Of a stretch of 64,000 bases of DNA, positions 12,454-24,715 are shown one piece after another. The position numbers and the translations under genes were made by a program. Within the stretch, counting starts at the first letter, position 1. Each line of letters begins with the position of its first letter. The stretch spans positions 2,666,001-2,730,000 of the forward strand of contig JAUKTV010000001.1 of assembly GCA_030549205.1 (NCBI GenBank), in the 5' to 3' direction. This DNA is from Apiosordaria backusii. Taxonomy: Eukaryota > Ascomycota > Sordariomycetes > Sordariales > Lasiosphaeriaceae. The notes under the pieces were generated by a model. That model saw only the letters and a program-made list of their open reading frames with translations. It made no database searches and had not been told where the DNA came from.

Positions 12454-13506
12454 GTCTGAGAGTAATATGCCGAGCCTGAGGGCGGGATTTCACCTCAAAC
12501 TACCTACAGAGACATATCTTCAGTCAAGATTAATTCTCCCAGACGCATACTCTCAGACAAATAACTACTCGCACCGATAAGCCAAGCCAGGACTAGCCCT
12601 GCTCCTCAGCTGTGTCACAAAACATCAGGCCAGCCTACCTCGAACATCCCACCTCTAAATATCCCAGCTCTCATAATCCAGACCCTCATCAAAGATCAGA
12701 CAAGATTGTTAGCCGCTGCTTCTCAATAAGCTTAGACGTGCTATTTTCGGTGTCATACCAACCGATTGTGAACCAAAGTGAAAAAAAGGGGGACTTCCAA
12801 CCAGATTACAATATATTTTCAACACTGAGCTGAAGGGCTTCCTTTCACCTTCATTTTCGGCCGAGAGCATACACCTGATTAAATATCACCGCACTTTTAT
12901 TGCCCGAGACGGACATTATGTGAAGATAACGTAAGTTTCATATATTTTTGTTTGCGCCGATGATCAGATGAGAATGGGCCGAGCAAGTTACGGGCGTCAT
13001 ATCTGTTCAACCATTCGTCAAGATGAAAAAAAAGTCCACCACAGTTGAATTTCTCCCATCCTCACACACCCACAACCTTGAACTCAGAGGACATGACATG
13101 AACGTCCGTGACGTAGGCGTTGCCAATGTTACGGCTCGGGGATGTTATTAACCTGTCTTGAATAATTCCTATACACTCACTCCTATCTACAACGTCCCCC
13201 CGGTCCGTCTCACATTGCTCCATAGTGTCCAACCACGCCGTAATCTTACGGACATAAAAAGAATAACATCTCTCAGTAGTGCACATAGTCCAGATCTCTC
13301 AATCCGAGTCTCTCTCTCCCCTCATGTGTCCCCTGCCGAAAAAGAAAAAAACAACGCTTTTTGTTAACCATCCCCAAACCCCAACAATAATCCCCTTCCC
13401 TACCAGGTATCCCATAACATTACCAGAAAACAAAAAAACAACCGCTCGCTCAACTCTTCACATTCCCCACATTATCCCCCCCGGCCCCCTTCCTAATCTC
13501 AGCCCA

Positions 13507-16500
13507 TCACCCAGCCATAGTAAGCGTATAAGCCGTAATAACCCCCATCCTCTCACTCGTCAACTTCAACCCCAACCTAAGCAGCTCCCTCGCCACCTCC
13601 GGCTCCTCCCTCTGCATCCTCTCCCACCCCGCCCGATCCATAACCCAAACCACCACCCCCCCTTCACTCTCCACCACGCACGTCGCCGTCCTGTTCGTCT
13701 CGCTGAAAAACGGCAGCTCCCCACACGTCGTGCCCGCAACAATACTCTCGTACAGCAACCCCTGGGGGTGCTCGTATTCCGCCCTCAAGATCCCTGATTC
13801 CAACAGATAAAACCCCTCTGCTGGCTCCCCTGATCTGAACAGCACCGTGCCGTGGGGGTATTCCTTCCGCTGGAAATATCCAACAGCCCTGAACCAGAAA
13901 TCCTCATTCTTGTCCGAGACGTCTTGGAATATTCTCAAAATAAGACGGAGGGGCTCTTTAAACGATTGCCAGCGGGTCAGCTTTTTGCGAACTTCCATCG
14001 TCCCAAGGGAGTTTTGCGCTGCTTGTCTCAAATGAGACCTTCTCGGGGAGGAGCCCAACAGGTCAGAAGACGAAAAGTCAGGGCCGAGGTTCGTGGGCAC
14101 GTCCAAGTTCGCGCTTGGTCTCGGGGAGAGCTGCTGCTGCTGCCGTTGGAGTGAATCCTGCTGCTCTTCCTCTTGCTGATTAGCATAGAGGGTTTTAAGT
14201 AGCTCATTCTCGCAGTATTCCAGCGCCGAGTTGAGCTCGGGCAGGAATTTCACTTCTATTCCGTCTTCACCGAGGCCCACTGCTCGGAGACTACGGCCTA
14301 GGGCGCGCTCAGGCCCGACACCGCTGATGACGAGCTCAATGCCCTTCCCGTTGAGGAGGCGGCTGATGGTGTTGAAGACCTCACCGGCGGAGTAATCTAG
14401 CCCTGTGACCAGCCACAAGTCCAAAATGAGGAACTTGATGGGGTGTTTCTTGAACTGGTCTTCGGTGATGAGATGCCGGATTTTTTCCTCGACGCTAACG
14501 ATGGTGCCGAAGAACAAGTAGCCAGAGAGCTTGATGATGTGGATCTGGCGACCGACTTGCCGCAAGTAATGTTGTTGCGTGGGGTTTCTCCTCACTGTTG
14601 AGCCAACCACTTCTCCTGAGTAACTGGCTCGAATCGCTGGCACCCTTGAAGCTTGGACAATCAGGGAGATGAAAGCCAGCAAGATACCAACCCCGATACC
14701 CACGACGAAATCGTAGATACCCATGATCAAAACGATCGCAATCACAGTCAGGTACTCAAGCAGTTTGAGCTTCTTCCTGGGCTGCCACACGGCCTCCAGC
14801 AGCAACTCAAACCCAAGATCAAAAATCAAGACGCCAACCATCATGATGGGAATGAACCCAATCAAGGAAGGCCCAATCATCATGACCAAAAAGGTGAGAG
14901 CGGCAAGCTCAAATCCCGCCAGCCGACTGTCACCGCCGGAGCGCATAAAAAACAAGCTGTTGGCATAAACAAGATAGTTCTGAATGCTGCCCACACAGCC
15001 CGAGAGGAAGTTCGAGTAACCGTGTAGCTTGAGTTCGTGGTTGAGGTCGGCATGGTCCTCTCCTACATTCAGAGCTAGTGCTGGGACGTTGATAGGGACG
15101 TGCAAGATTCCGAAAAAAGTGAGGGCGAACATGGCGGGGACACACTGGACGATGGCGCTCCAGTCGACCAGGTGGAATTCTGTAGATAGTTGTTAGCTGA
15201 TTTTGCTTGCATTGGATTGGGGAAGAAAGGTACATACTGTAAAGTGTCCAGAAGTACCACCAAGGCTCGCCCTCAGGCGGACCCTCAAACACCCACCCAT
15301 CCTCTCTCAGCTTCTCTGGGTCCACGGCTCCGAGCATCGAGACAACTGCATAGAATGCAGCAGGAATGACAAGGATGTACAAAGGAAGGAAGAACTTGGA
15401 GGTGATCTTGGACTGGCCCCAAAACAAAATAATGGCAAGCACCAAGGGAATGATCCAAAGTGGGACGGTATCAGCTTGAGCAAGCTTCTTGAGGGTTTCG
15501 AGATTGTAGTTCAGACTCCCGTCCATCCGCGCTGTAACCTCAAAGCCAGTGGCAACCAAGAACCAACCAACACCGCCAATACAGCCGATCAAGATATGGC
15601 GGGGAATGAACCCGACAATATATCCAAACTTGAACTTGCCCATGAGGTAAAAGACAGCGCCAGTGAGCATCGAGCTCAGGGCGTACGAGGTGATTGTCGT
15701 TGCGATGACAGCATCCGGTTTGTCTTCTCCTACTAAGGTAGTGATGGTGGCAGCCATGTTGTGGAAGAAGGGCACGACTTCGATCTAGCTGTTGTTAGTT
15801 AAGTTGCGTGGAAATAGGGGTATGCCTTGCTTACCAGTTCAGATCCAACTGCACCCCTGAAGATACTCCCAGTTGAGAATGTCAACTGTGAGATAATGGT
15901 GCTCACATAAAAGATGGAAATACCGGCGGATCCCAAGTTTGCAAAAATTGGATTTCCAAGGGGAAACAAAATCATACCTATGACTTGTCAGCATGAACTC
16001 CAAATCTATCATAGTAGCGTGGTACTCACCATATGACAACGCATCCAGAATATTTAGTAGCAACCCAACAATAACCGCTGGGAGACAGGCAACCGGAGCG
16101 ACAACAACATTCTGCCACAGCGCATGGCGATCCCATTGTTTAGGGTTCCTGACAGCCCGGAAGCCCCTGGCCACCTTCTTTCCCCGACCCCTGACAGAGT
16201 CAACCGTCCTGTGTAGCCAACCCCCTTTGGTCGATCCCTTTTGACTCTCTAGATCCACGCTTCCGTTTCTCCCATTGCTGATACCATAACTCCTCCTACT
16301 CTCCCCTGATCTGGAGACTATCAACGGTGACATCTCATCTGTCTCCTCCGTGCTCCGCCTAGCCAGCAACGGTCGCGGCTCGCCTGTCGACATCCTACTG
16401 AGGCTCCGGCCATCCTCATCATCATCCTCATCCTCCTCATCAGCCGTGACCTCGACCACATCATCCTCTTGTATTTGATCCTCCTTATGCGGCAGGATGT

Positions 16501-17128
16501 ATCTCTCTTCAGGCGGCGACCTCCTCAACATAGTGGCGAGCATCGAAGGGCCCTCGCCAGAATCAAGCTCGGCGTTGTCGTCAAGCGGCTCCGGGGAGGA
16601 AGGCTCAGAGACTTCTTCTATGGTCTCTGCCGATATCGATGCGCCGAGTTCGTTGTTGGGACCTGGCCCTGGTTGAGCCGTGATTGCGTGATCGGGTCGA
16701 GCCGATGACGAGAGAGAGCGTGCTCGAGATAGGAACGAAGCACTGTGTCCGTCCTTCTTGTCTGATAAGAAGTAGTCTGCAAGTTCGGCCGTATCAGCAC
16801 GGACGGACCGCGCCGACTGGATGTTATCGAGACGGGCTACGGCAGATGTTGTTAGCTATGTAACCGAAGCTTGGGTGGAGGAGATAAGCTTACCTGGGTC
16901 CCTGATGGAACCATGGATGTACGATCTTGTAGGCTCGCGATGGCTCACTGAACCGACAGAAGAAGAAAGAAACCTCCCATCGTTGTTGTTCTGCTGTTGT
17001 TGTGTTGGTATTGGCTGTGGTGGGGTGGAGGATATGTCTTGGTCCTCAGGATCTTGGGAGTGGTGGGAGGCAGTAGATGACCGACTTCTGGCCCAGGGGG
17101 AGAACTGGCCAAAGACAGGGGAAGACAT
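13507..17128 (-). CDS. SulP-family transporter with STAS and cNMP-binding-like domains (Vsb1/YGR125W-like)
   Basis: Predicted 1134 aa from five exons: 17128-16894, 16836-16030, 15977-15835, 15784-15238, 15179-13507 (introns 50-58 bp; all phases agree). The first 300 residues are hydrophilic, with an acidic DEEDEDDDED stretch. Many hydrophobic segments of a SulP/SLC26 membrane domain follow to about residue 740. A STAS domain follows (about 783-913; LILDLWLVTGLDYSAGEVF), then a cyclic-nucleotide-binding-like fold (about 1003-1113; GTVLFRSGEPAEGFYLLESG and AGTTCGELPFFSETNRTA). This order and length match yeast YGR125W (Vsb1), a vacuolar-membrane protein linked to arginine storage, rather than plasma-membrane sulfate permeases, which lack the last domain. 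Transport substrate and vacuolar location are inferred. An in-frame ATG at 17185 could add 19 residues. Confidence 0.88.
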
Positions 17129-18782
17129 ATTTACTGCTTGTAAACCAGTCTCTAGGACTCTGCGCTGTGTCTGCGGCACGCGCAATCGGAGAGCACCCTA
17201 GGAGATGCGATACGTGTGGATGTTCAAGTGATCAGGCTATCCAGAAACGCGCATGTTGCAGATCCACCTAAAGTCAAACTGAATATGCAGAGATCCCTGA
17301 CCCCTATTTCCCTATAAAGAGACCCAATGACGAGCTAAAATGGAAGAGTCTGCGCAATGTATGTAGGTTGGCTGGTGTGCTGCGATGTCCTGCAGGCGGG
17401 ATGTTGCGAGACCGGCCGACGAAGGTGGTATGCGATACACGATTGGAATATGTAAAACTCAATGCAGGCTGAGAGCGTGTAGATATGCACTGCAATATGA
17501 CCTCGAAGCAATTCACCGGTCGATGATAGAAGATAGTTGCGTCTGCAAGGTTGTGTACATGTATTGAGGTCACAGAGAAAGCTGTCGAAGACTGGAAGCG
17601 GCCAGGAGGGTTCTCGTCATATCAATACGAAAGGTGCCTGCAACCGGTATTTTCGTACGTTTATTTTTTCCCCACTTGGCCCCACCTATACCCAGGGATT
17701 CCAGCTCCAAGCACACTAGAAAATAAGCTATGCGCCTCGCCCAGTCGTAGCGTCTTTCCAGCAGTTTTGCTTCTCGAGCGATGGAGAGCCAAGTCCGCGA
17801 GAGAGTTGCCGTTTGGACCGCGCGGTCACTTACACGGTCTGGAACACGCAAGGATGCGCACCTGAATGGTGGGGGGCAGAAAGTTCAAAGTCGTCATTAG
17901 CCCCATGCAAGTCAACTGAAAACAGTGCGAATTGGTTTCTTCGAGAATCGCAGCCTCTGATGCTCGCGTACCGCACCCGCTTTTTCCAGCTCGCTGCGGA
18001 GCCCCCTTTTCCTTCTTAAAGCGCTATGCAGATTACATACAAGAGGAGTGTTGTCGAGATTATCACGTTTCTGTATTTCTATCGACGTTGAATTTGGTGA
18101 TACCTTTTGGGCTTTTTAGACTCTCTCTACTTCAGTCATTGCATCGCTTTCCAACACCGGATTCCTTGGCAAGGCACAGTATTACCACTGTGGTCCATCG
18201 CCCCTCGACGGCGGAGAAAAAAATTGAACTCGCCATGTGAGCTGAGGCGCCAACTTCTGCAGGCGCACAGCGTGGGAGCCGTTGCGGGTTGCGGCGTCTG
18301 GGTTAATGAGTTGGTTGATTTCTCCAAAATTCCCCAACGTCGTATGCATGCTGTGACGGCTGCGGCATTGCCTTGAGATGGGCTGCTGAGCCCTGTTCAT
18401 GCAGGAGGTATTCTGACCCTCATGCCGAGTTTGATGATTTCAGCTTGACAGATGCTCTGTGATATTGATCTCCGCTTTCCTGGCTTGAACGGGAAGACAC
18501 CTTTTGCCGTCATCGTGGTGCGAACTTTCGTCATGATTTGGTAGGACCCGAGGAACGTTGGAGGTCTCGGGGTTAGGAAGCTGTGTGATCGTGAATATCG
18601 CTCGGCTCCGTCCAATGTTTTCCAAGCATTAATCATGGCGAGAAAAACAGCGGCCGGGTGAACTTCCGCGGGCTCATTGCATACGGAGAATTTGGTCCTG
18701 CAGCTATTATCGACGTGCGGAGGCATGATCATGTTGGCTGTTACATGATGCTCTCACATCTGCCCAAGCTTTTGAAGCCCCC
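17129..18782. other. intergenic region upstream of SulP gene and downstream of PSF1
   Basis: This 1.65 kb contains the promoter and leader of the minus-strand SulP gene and, at its right end, the 3' end of PSF1. Open frames are short, overlap on both strands and show no motif I recognise. I support no gene here. Confidence 0.5.
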
Positions 18783-19550
18783 TCAGCCAAGCTTCTGGAG
18801 GTAGCCTTGGGCAATCAGGCGTTCGACATCTCCCTGCCGAACATAAAACTGGCTGTTCTTGGTGAGATTGATAGCCCTACACGATTGTTAGTCTCATGAT
18901 ATGCATGCGGGACCATCCGCGGAAAACGGGATGCCTACCCGTATTCAGTCTGGATCTCCCCCGCATCTTTGAGTACCCGCACATCAATGAAGAGATCTCT
19001 CGGCGGCTCGAGGCTGCCGGTCAAGTCGATATCTGTCCACTGGCCCTTGTATGCGGCAAGGAGGTCGCCAAATTGTCGAACATAATCCTCCTCCTGTGGA
19101 CTCAGACTGCTGCTGGCCCCACTATCGACCGTGGCAGCTGCACCGTTGGCAACACCACCAGCTTGCTGCCCAGCGAGATCGAGGACATCTGACCCATTCC
19201 ATACCAGCTCCTCCAACTTGTCTGTCCTGGTGCGGTGGTAGGCAAGAAGGCACCGCTTGTTCCTCCGCATTGACAAGTGATTGACCAGTAGGGTGCAAGC
19301 CGTAGATTGGTCTGCAGATGGGTCAAATGACCCCTGAAAAGGTTCGAGGAGGCTGGCCACGTCCTTGTCCAAATCTCGTACCTCACGTGTCACAGCACGA
19401 ACGAGCTCTGTCTGGTATGGTGGTAGATGAGCGAGGTTCTGCATCCGTTTGGCGTGTTGCACCTATCAGCTGTGTGAGTTGATGTCCAAGTCACTGGCGG
19501 AATGTATCCTCACTTACCAGCTTGTTGCCTTGGTCACCGTACATCGGCAT
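18783..19550 (-). CDS. psf1: GINS complex subunit Psf1
   Basis: Predicted 216 aa from three exons (19550-19518, 19462-18939, 18876-18783; introns 55 and 62 bp). The protein begins MPMYGDQGNKLVQHAKR and carries the family hallmark LPPYQTELVR, then NHLSMRRNKRCLLAYH. The C-terminal B-domain contains GSLEPPRDLFIDVRVLKD and ends in KNSQFYVRQGDVERLIAQGY. Psf1 is one of four GINS subunits; with Cdc45 and Mcm2-7 it forms the CMG replicative helicase in the nucleus, and its B-domain contacts Cdc45 and polymerase epsilon. Length equals that of fungal orthologues (about 210 aa). The eleven-codon first exon explains why a simple open-frame search misses the true start. It is divergent from HSP78 with a 1.4 kb gap. 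Confidence 0.95.
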
Positions 19551-20925
19551 TTTGAATGGGGTAATGAGTTATGAGAGAAGAATTCGCGAGAAGGGATCAG
19601 ATTCGTTTCAAGGTTTCAAGATCATCTGAATTTTGTTGTGTTGGGGTTGTAGGGGACTGGGACAGCATTTAAAGGTGAGAAGTCGCGCCGCGTCGGGCTC
19701 CCATTTAGGTGGTTTGTGTAAGCTATCTGATTGGACAATCGACGTGACAGGTCGGTCCACTTTAATTGAATCTTTTCAGTGTTGACTTGGAGAAAGGTGT
19801 AAACGTCTGGGGTTGCGCAGAGGCGAGATGTCCGGCATCCCATAGATAGAAGTATGTATATCAACGTAGTCAGATATACATATGCAAATCATATCTGTAT
19901 TCAGCGACTGCCGGGCCGTTGGTGGTATCTTTGGGGTCAGAGAACTTGGGACACTGTAAACATTGATCTGACGGCAGTTTGAAGACAGTGGCAGCCACAG
20001 GACGAAGATTTAATCATTCAAACATTTCTGTATTGGTTCTACAAACACGTCTCACCACAGCTTGTTCAGCCGTCACCCCGTTTCTTCGGCCTCCAACAGG
20101 TAGCAGAGTTTCAGACACAGACACAGACACACAGTCTAGGCACTCTCTGCTCTCGACCTCGCGATCGCGTGATTGGATCGATGGCTTCGGACGTGGGGAT
20201 CAAATTGTTCGTCTGAACTGGTCCTGAATAGATCTCGTTCTTACTACAGAAGCAACAGGTTAGCAGGAAGGTCGACGAATCTTGCCAACGAGTATTGCAA
20301 CAAAAGGTATTTGTGAGGTCAGAACGCATTTGCATGCTGGGTTTCGTCGTCATCTGCGGGGTCTTAAGCCGCTCGGTAACACGGACCAAAAATGATCATC
20401 ATGAGAGAAGTAGAGGAAAAAGAGCAAGGAAGATGCTGATAAGTTACCCATACGACAGTGTTGCGACTGCTGCTGGCAATCCGAATCCAGTTGAATGTGA
20501 TTGAAAGCAGCAGTCATTTGGATGGCCATTGAGGCCACCCAAGTCGAAATTTCTGGCGGTAAATTGGGAATGTCGACTGCAACTCCGAAGATTTTGAGGG
20601 AAAGAATTTGCGAAGTTTCAAATTGCAGCTTAAAAAAACAAAAATGCTTGCGCACAGATCAAACAAGGTCAAGATCCACTTTTGGAGCATTGAGCTCCGA
20701 TAAGATAAAGCATTTATGTGGGGCCATGATGGAATCACCGAGAGCTTTCGAGCTCCCAGACAGAGCTTCTGTATCATTAGATGGTTCCGAGTGGACTTGC
20801 CACTGGTGTCTCCCTTTCAAAGACGTTAAATTCAACGGGAGGCTCGGTTGGCGTACCTAAGTTGAACTCTTGTTGCTCGGCGACAGAACCGTTGCAAAAC
20901 CCCATAGACAGACAAACCAAACACC
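19551..20925. promoter_or_regulatory. divergent promoter region PSF1 / HSP78
   Basis: This 1.4 kb lies between two divergent genes, one for replication and one for mitochondrial protein disaggregation. I looked for the alternating GAA/TTC blocks of a heat-shock element before HSP78 and saw no convincing array. No gene is supported inside. Confidence 0.4.
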
Positions 20926-23327
20926 ATGCAAGCACGATCACGGCTACTAACAGCAGCCTCCCGGCGCATGGCTGCTGTATCGAGAGGAGCTATCCGACAA
21001 CGACAATTTCCCCAAGCCCTTGCAACTAGTACACCACAGACAGCAGCTCTGGTTAATTCACTACGGCTCGTACCATTTGCGGCAGCTCGATCCTATTCCA
21101 ATGGCAGACCACACCCACCGGGCGGTACCCACCGCATGAATATGGGAGGTGAGCCGGAGAAGCCTGCTCTCGAACAATACGGTGTCGACTTAACGGCAAA
21201 AGCAAGAGATGGGAAACTCGACCCTGTAATTGGAAGATCGGCCGAGATTCAACGCACGATTCAAATTCTCTCGAGAAGAACAAAGAATAACCCAGTGCTT
21301 ATCGGTAATGCTGGTGTCGGCAAGACGGCGATTCTGGAAGGGCTGGCCCTGGAGATCGTGCGGGGAGCTGTTCCAGAGAGTATCAAGAACAAGCGGGTCA
21401 TTAGTCTGGACCTCGGTTCCCTCATTGCGGGAGCCAAGTTCAGGGGTGATTTTGAGGAGCGCTTGAAGAAGGTCTTGGCTGAGGTGGAACAGGCGAATGG
21501 CGAGGTCATTCTCTTCATCGACGAGCTTCACACTCTCCTTGGCCTCGGAAAGGCTGAAGGGTCTATCGACGCTTCAAACCTGTTGAAACCTGCCCTTTCA
21601 CGAGGCGAACTCCAGTGCTGCGGCGCTACAACCCTCGCCGAATACCGTCTGATCGAGAAGGACGTCGCCCTTGCGCGAAGATTCCAGCCCATCATTGTCA
21701 GCGAGCCTAGCGTACAAGACACCATTAGCATCCTGCGAGGTATCAAGGAGAAGTACGAGGTTCACCATGGTGTCCGCATCACCGACGGTGCCTTGGTAGC
21801 CGCAGCTACTTATTCCAACCGGTACATTACCGACCGTTTCCTACCCGACAAAGCAATCGACCTGATGGACGAGGCGGCCAGCTCCCTTAGATTACAGCAA
21901 GAGAGCAAACCAGACGACATCCAACGCCTCGACCAAAGGATCATGACCATCCAAATCGAGCTCGAAAGCTTACGCAAAGAAAAGGACATTGCAAGCAAAG
22001 AACGCCGGGAGAAGCTCGAAGCCGACCTCAAGGCCTGCGAAGACGAGGCCAGGGTCCTGACCGAGAGATGGCAAAAGGAAAAGGCCGAGCTCGACGCCAT
22101 CAAACAAGCACATGCCGAACTTGACAAAGCCAGAGTCGAACTCGAAGTCGCCCAGCGCGTCGGCAACTTTGGCCGCGCATCAGAACTTCGCTTCGGCATC
22201 ATTCCCCAGCTCGAGCAAAAGCTCCCCAAGGAAGACGAGAGGAAGAGCGAGACGACCCTTATCCACGACTCGGTGACCGCAGATGACATCGCCAACGTCG
22301 TCTCCCGCATCACGGGCATCCCAATATCCAAGCTCACCTCCGGCCACACGGAGCGGCTCATCCACATGGAGGACATCCTGCGGGAATCCGTTCGCGGTCA
22401 AGACGAAGCCCTCAAAGCCGTCGCCGACGCAGTCCGCATGCAGCGCGCCGGCCTAAGCGGTGAAAACCGGCCCTTGGCATCCTTCTTCTTCCTCGGTCCC
22501 ACAGGTGTAGGTAAAACCGAACTCTGCAAAAAGCTAGCCGGCTTCCTCTTCTCCACCGAGACCGCCGTCGTCCGGTTCGACATGTCGGAATTCCAAGAGA
22601 AGCACACCATCTCCCGGTTGATCGGAGCCCCCTCCGGCTACGTCGGTTACGAAGACGCAGGGCAGCTCACCGAGGCCGTTCGCCGCAAGCCCTACGCCGT
22701 GTTGCTCTTTGACGAGTTCGAAAAAGCCCACCGCGACATCTCGGCTTTGCTGCTGCAGGTACTCGACGAGGGTTATCTCACCGACGCCCAGGGCACAAGG
22801 TCGACTTTAAGAACACCATCATTGTGCTCACCTCCAATTTGGGAGCTGAGATCCTCGTCGGAGCGGATATGTTGCACCCCTACAAAGAAACCCCAGACGG
22901 GGATATCCATCCCGACGTGAAACGCGCCGTCATGGACGTGGTGCACAGTCAGTACCCGCCCGAGTTCCTCAACCGGATTGACAGCTTCATCATCTTCAAG
23001 AGGTTGGGACTGGACGCGCTGAGGGATATAGTCGACATCCGCCTGAAGGAGCTCCAGCAGAGGCTGGACGACAGGAGGATCACGCTGGAGGTGCCGGGGG
23101 ATGTGAGGCAGTGGCTGGCGGAGAGGGGGTACGACCCCAAGTTTGGTGCGAGGCCGCTGAACAGGCTGATCACGACCGAGATTGGGAACAAGTTGGCGGA
23201 TAAGATTATCAGGGGGGAGATTAAGGGAGGGGATCATGCTGTGGTGGAGATGAGGGAGGATAAGAGCGGGTTGTTGATTACGGCGCAGGCGGGGGAGAAG
23301 AGTGCAAAGGAGGGGGAGGGTAAGTGA
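20926..23327 (+). CDS. hsp78: mitochondrial Hsp78 (ClpB/Hsp100 disaggregase), with a one-base frameshift
   Basis: An intronless Hsp100 AAA+ ATPase of about 800 aa when one missing base is allowed for. It begins with an Arg-rich, acid-poor mitochondrial presequence (MQARSRLLTAASRRMAAVSR) and lacks the ClpB N-domain, as Hsp78 does. NBD1 has GNAGVGKT at residues 127-134 and the Walker B VILFIDELH. A middle coiled-coil domain spans about 370-460. NBD2 has GPTGVGKT near 524 and LLFDEFEKAH. Hsp78 works with mitochondrial Hsp70 (Ssc1) in the matrix to resolve aggregates. After GCC CAG GGC (22794) the frame breaks: one base is missing from the next codon, normally His. The conserved sequence continues without loss in the next frame (VDFKNTIIVLTSNLGAE) to the stop at 23325-23327. 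As written, translation would end at about 22,920, losing the end of NBD2. No intron can repair it without deleting conserved residues. Confidence 0.93.
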
Positions 23328-24715
23328 GTGAGTAAGTTTGGGGAAGAGGGAAGAGAGAAAAAGTGTAAGTTTTGTGTGTATGAACAGAAAGTACAGGAAA
23401 GGACGCCGCTCCATCATCTGAAAAGGGGGTCGGAAAGGGTAGAGTAAAACAGGACTACTACGACGAGAAGAAACTGCATGAATTATGGCGCTGGCATAGC
23501 ATTTAAAGGGGCGGCATAGTCAGTTTGTAAATATTTGTATTGTTACTTGTAAAATAGGAAATGAGAAATGAGAACATGGCACAGTTAACTCTTAGTCCTC
23601 CTTGGCTTAAAGTGTGACGGCTTTTATGGTGCAGCTTCACAGTTGTGGATGATGCGCTTTTCTTGCTTTAAAACCCAGCCAGGTGTCCAGCTCACCCTCA
23701 AGAATGAGCACAATGTGGGTGGGTAAAGTGTGTGTATCCCCAAAGCAAGCCCTTTCTTTGTACTCAAGAGCAACAACCCGTGCCACATACAGCCATGAAT
23801 AAACCAGACAAAGAAACTCGAGCCAACAACCGAAAACTTGCTAGGAGCGAGCCAGGCCGTCCCGCCCTAATGTGCCGTTGTTATACTTGGGCAGTAGTCT
23901 AATAGTCATAATATTGGGCAATATCACGAACCGACATGTGTCGCGTGTGACTTCAACCTACCTACCCAAAACCGTTACCGGTCGGTGCCCAACTGTTACG
24001 TACCTCACATACCTAGGCAACAGTATCACAATCACAGTCACCATTATTTCCCTTGCACAAGTCGACACTTCAAAGCTATAAGCAAACACAAAATTCGCAT
24101 TACACCAAGCATGCTAGACGTACTCGTAACAATCGTGTATAGGAGAGAGAAACAAAAACCAACCATCAGAAAGAAACAAGGACTGAAAAACCGAAATCAA
24201 ATTGATGATTAGACAACTGTGTTTACAGCCCTTAACAACACTCCTTGCACGCCCACCACCACTTCTCCCCCCCACCAAGCAAAAAGCACATCCATACTCC
24301 TCCCCTTGTATAACGTATTCCCCCCTTTTCCTCCCTTTCCCAGGTACCCCCATCATCCTCGGCATATCATCAGACGTAGACGTAAAGAACCAGGGCTGAG
24401 AGGAAGAAAGTCGGGGCGTTGGGGGGAAGTAGTAGATGGACTGTTGTTCTCTCTCCTGACGATGTATCAAATTGTACAAGATTCCAAGCCAATACGCCCC
24501 CCGTCTTTCCGAAAAGTGACCAAGTTTAAAAGAGAGTGTCGATTCTCCCTCTGCTTCTTCTCATCGTGGGCTGCTGTTGCTATGCAAGCAACAACTGCCG
24601 TGTAGAATGTTCATGGACCAGTCGATTGTCTAAAAACGGGTATATTTGAGAGCACAATCGAACCATGCTTGACTGACCGGCGAAGGGAACCGGCCTCTGG
24701 TGTTCTGCGTTACAT
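23328..24715. other. convergent intergenic region HSP78 / ARF1
   Basis: The two flanking genes end here on opposite strands, so most of this 1.4 kb should be 3' untranslated sequence and spacer. Open frames are short and AT-rich in codon use. No gene, RNA or element is supported. Confidence 0.5.

Larger units (their letters stand above)
8047..13506. other. 5.4 kb gene-poor region
   Basis: I find no gene that I can support. The right end (13,000-13,500) should hold the 3' UTR of the SulP gene and the left end the kinesin promoter and leader. Open frames here are short, lack recognisable motifs and overlap each other on both strands. Two TATA-like sites occur, one near 10,934 and one near 12,446. 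A tandem 18-bp duplication lies at 9868-9903 and a T-run near 11,838. A multi-exon gene or non-coding RNA could be missed by eye. Confidence 0.5.

Noticed and set aside
20500..20925. heat-shock elements before HSP78
   Set aside because: Scattered GAA and TTC triplets occur, but no three correctly spaced inverted blocks were found.
22773..23417. 214-codon minus-strand frame over the end of HSP78
   Set aside because: It overlaps the strongly conserved NBD2 on the other strand and contains no motif.
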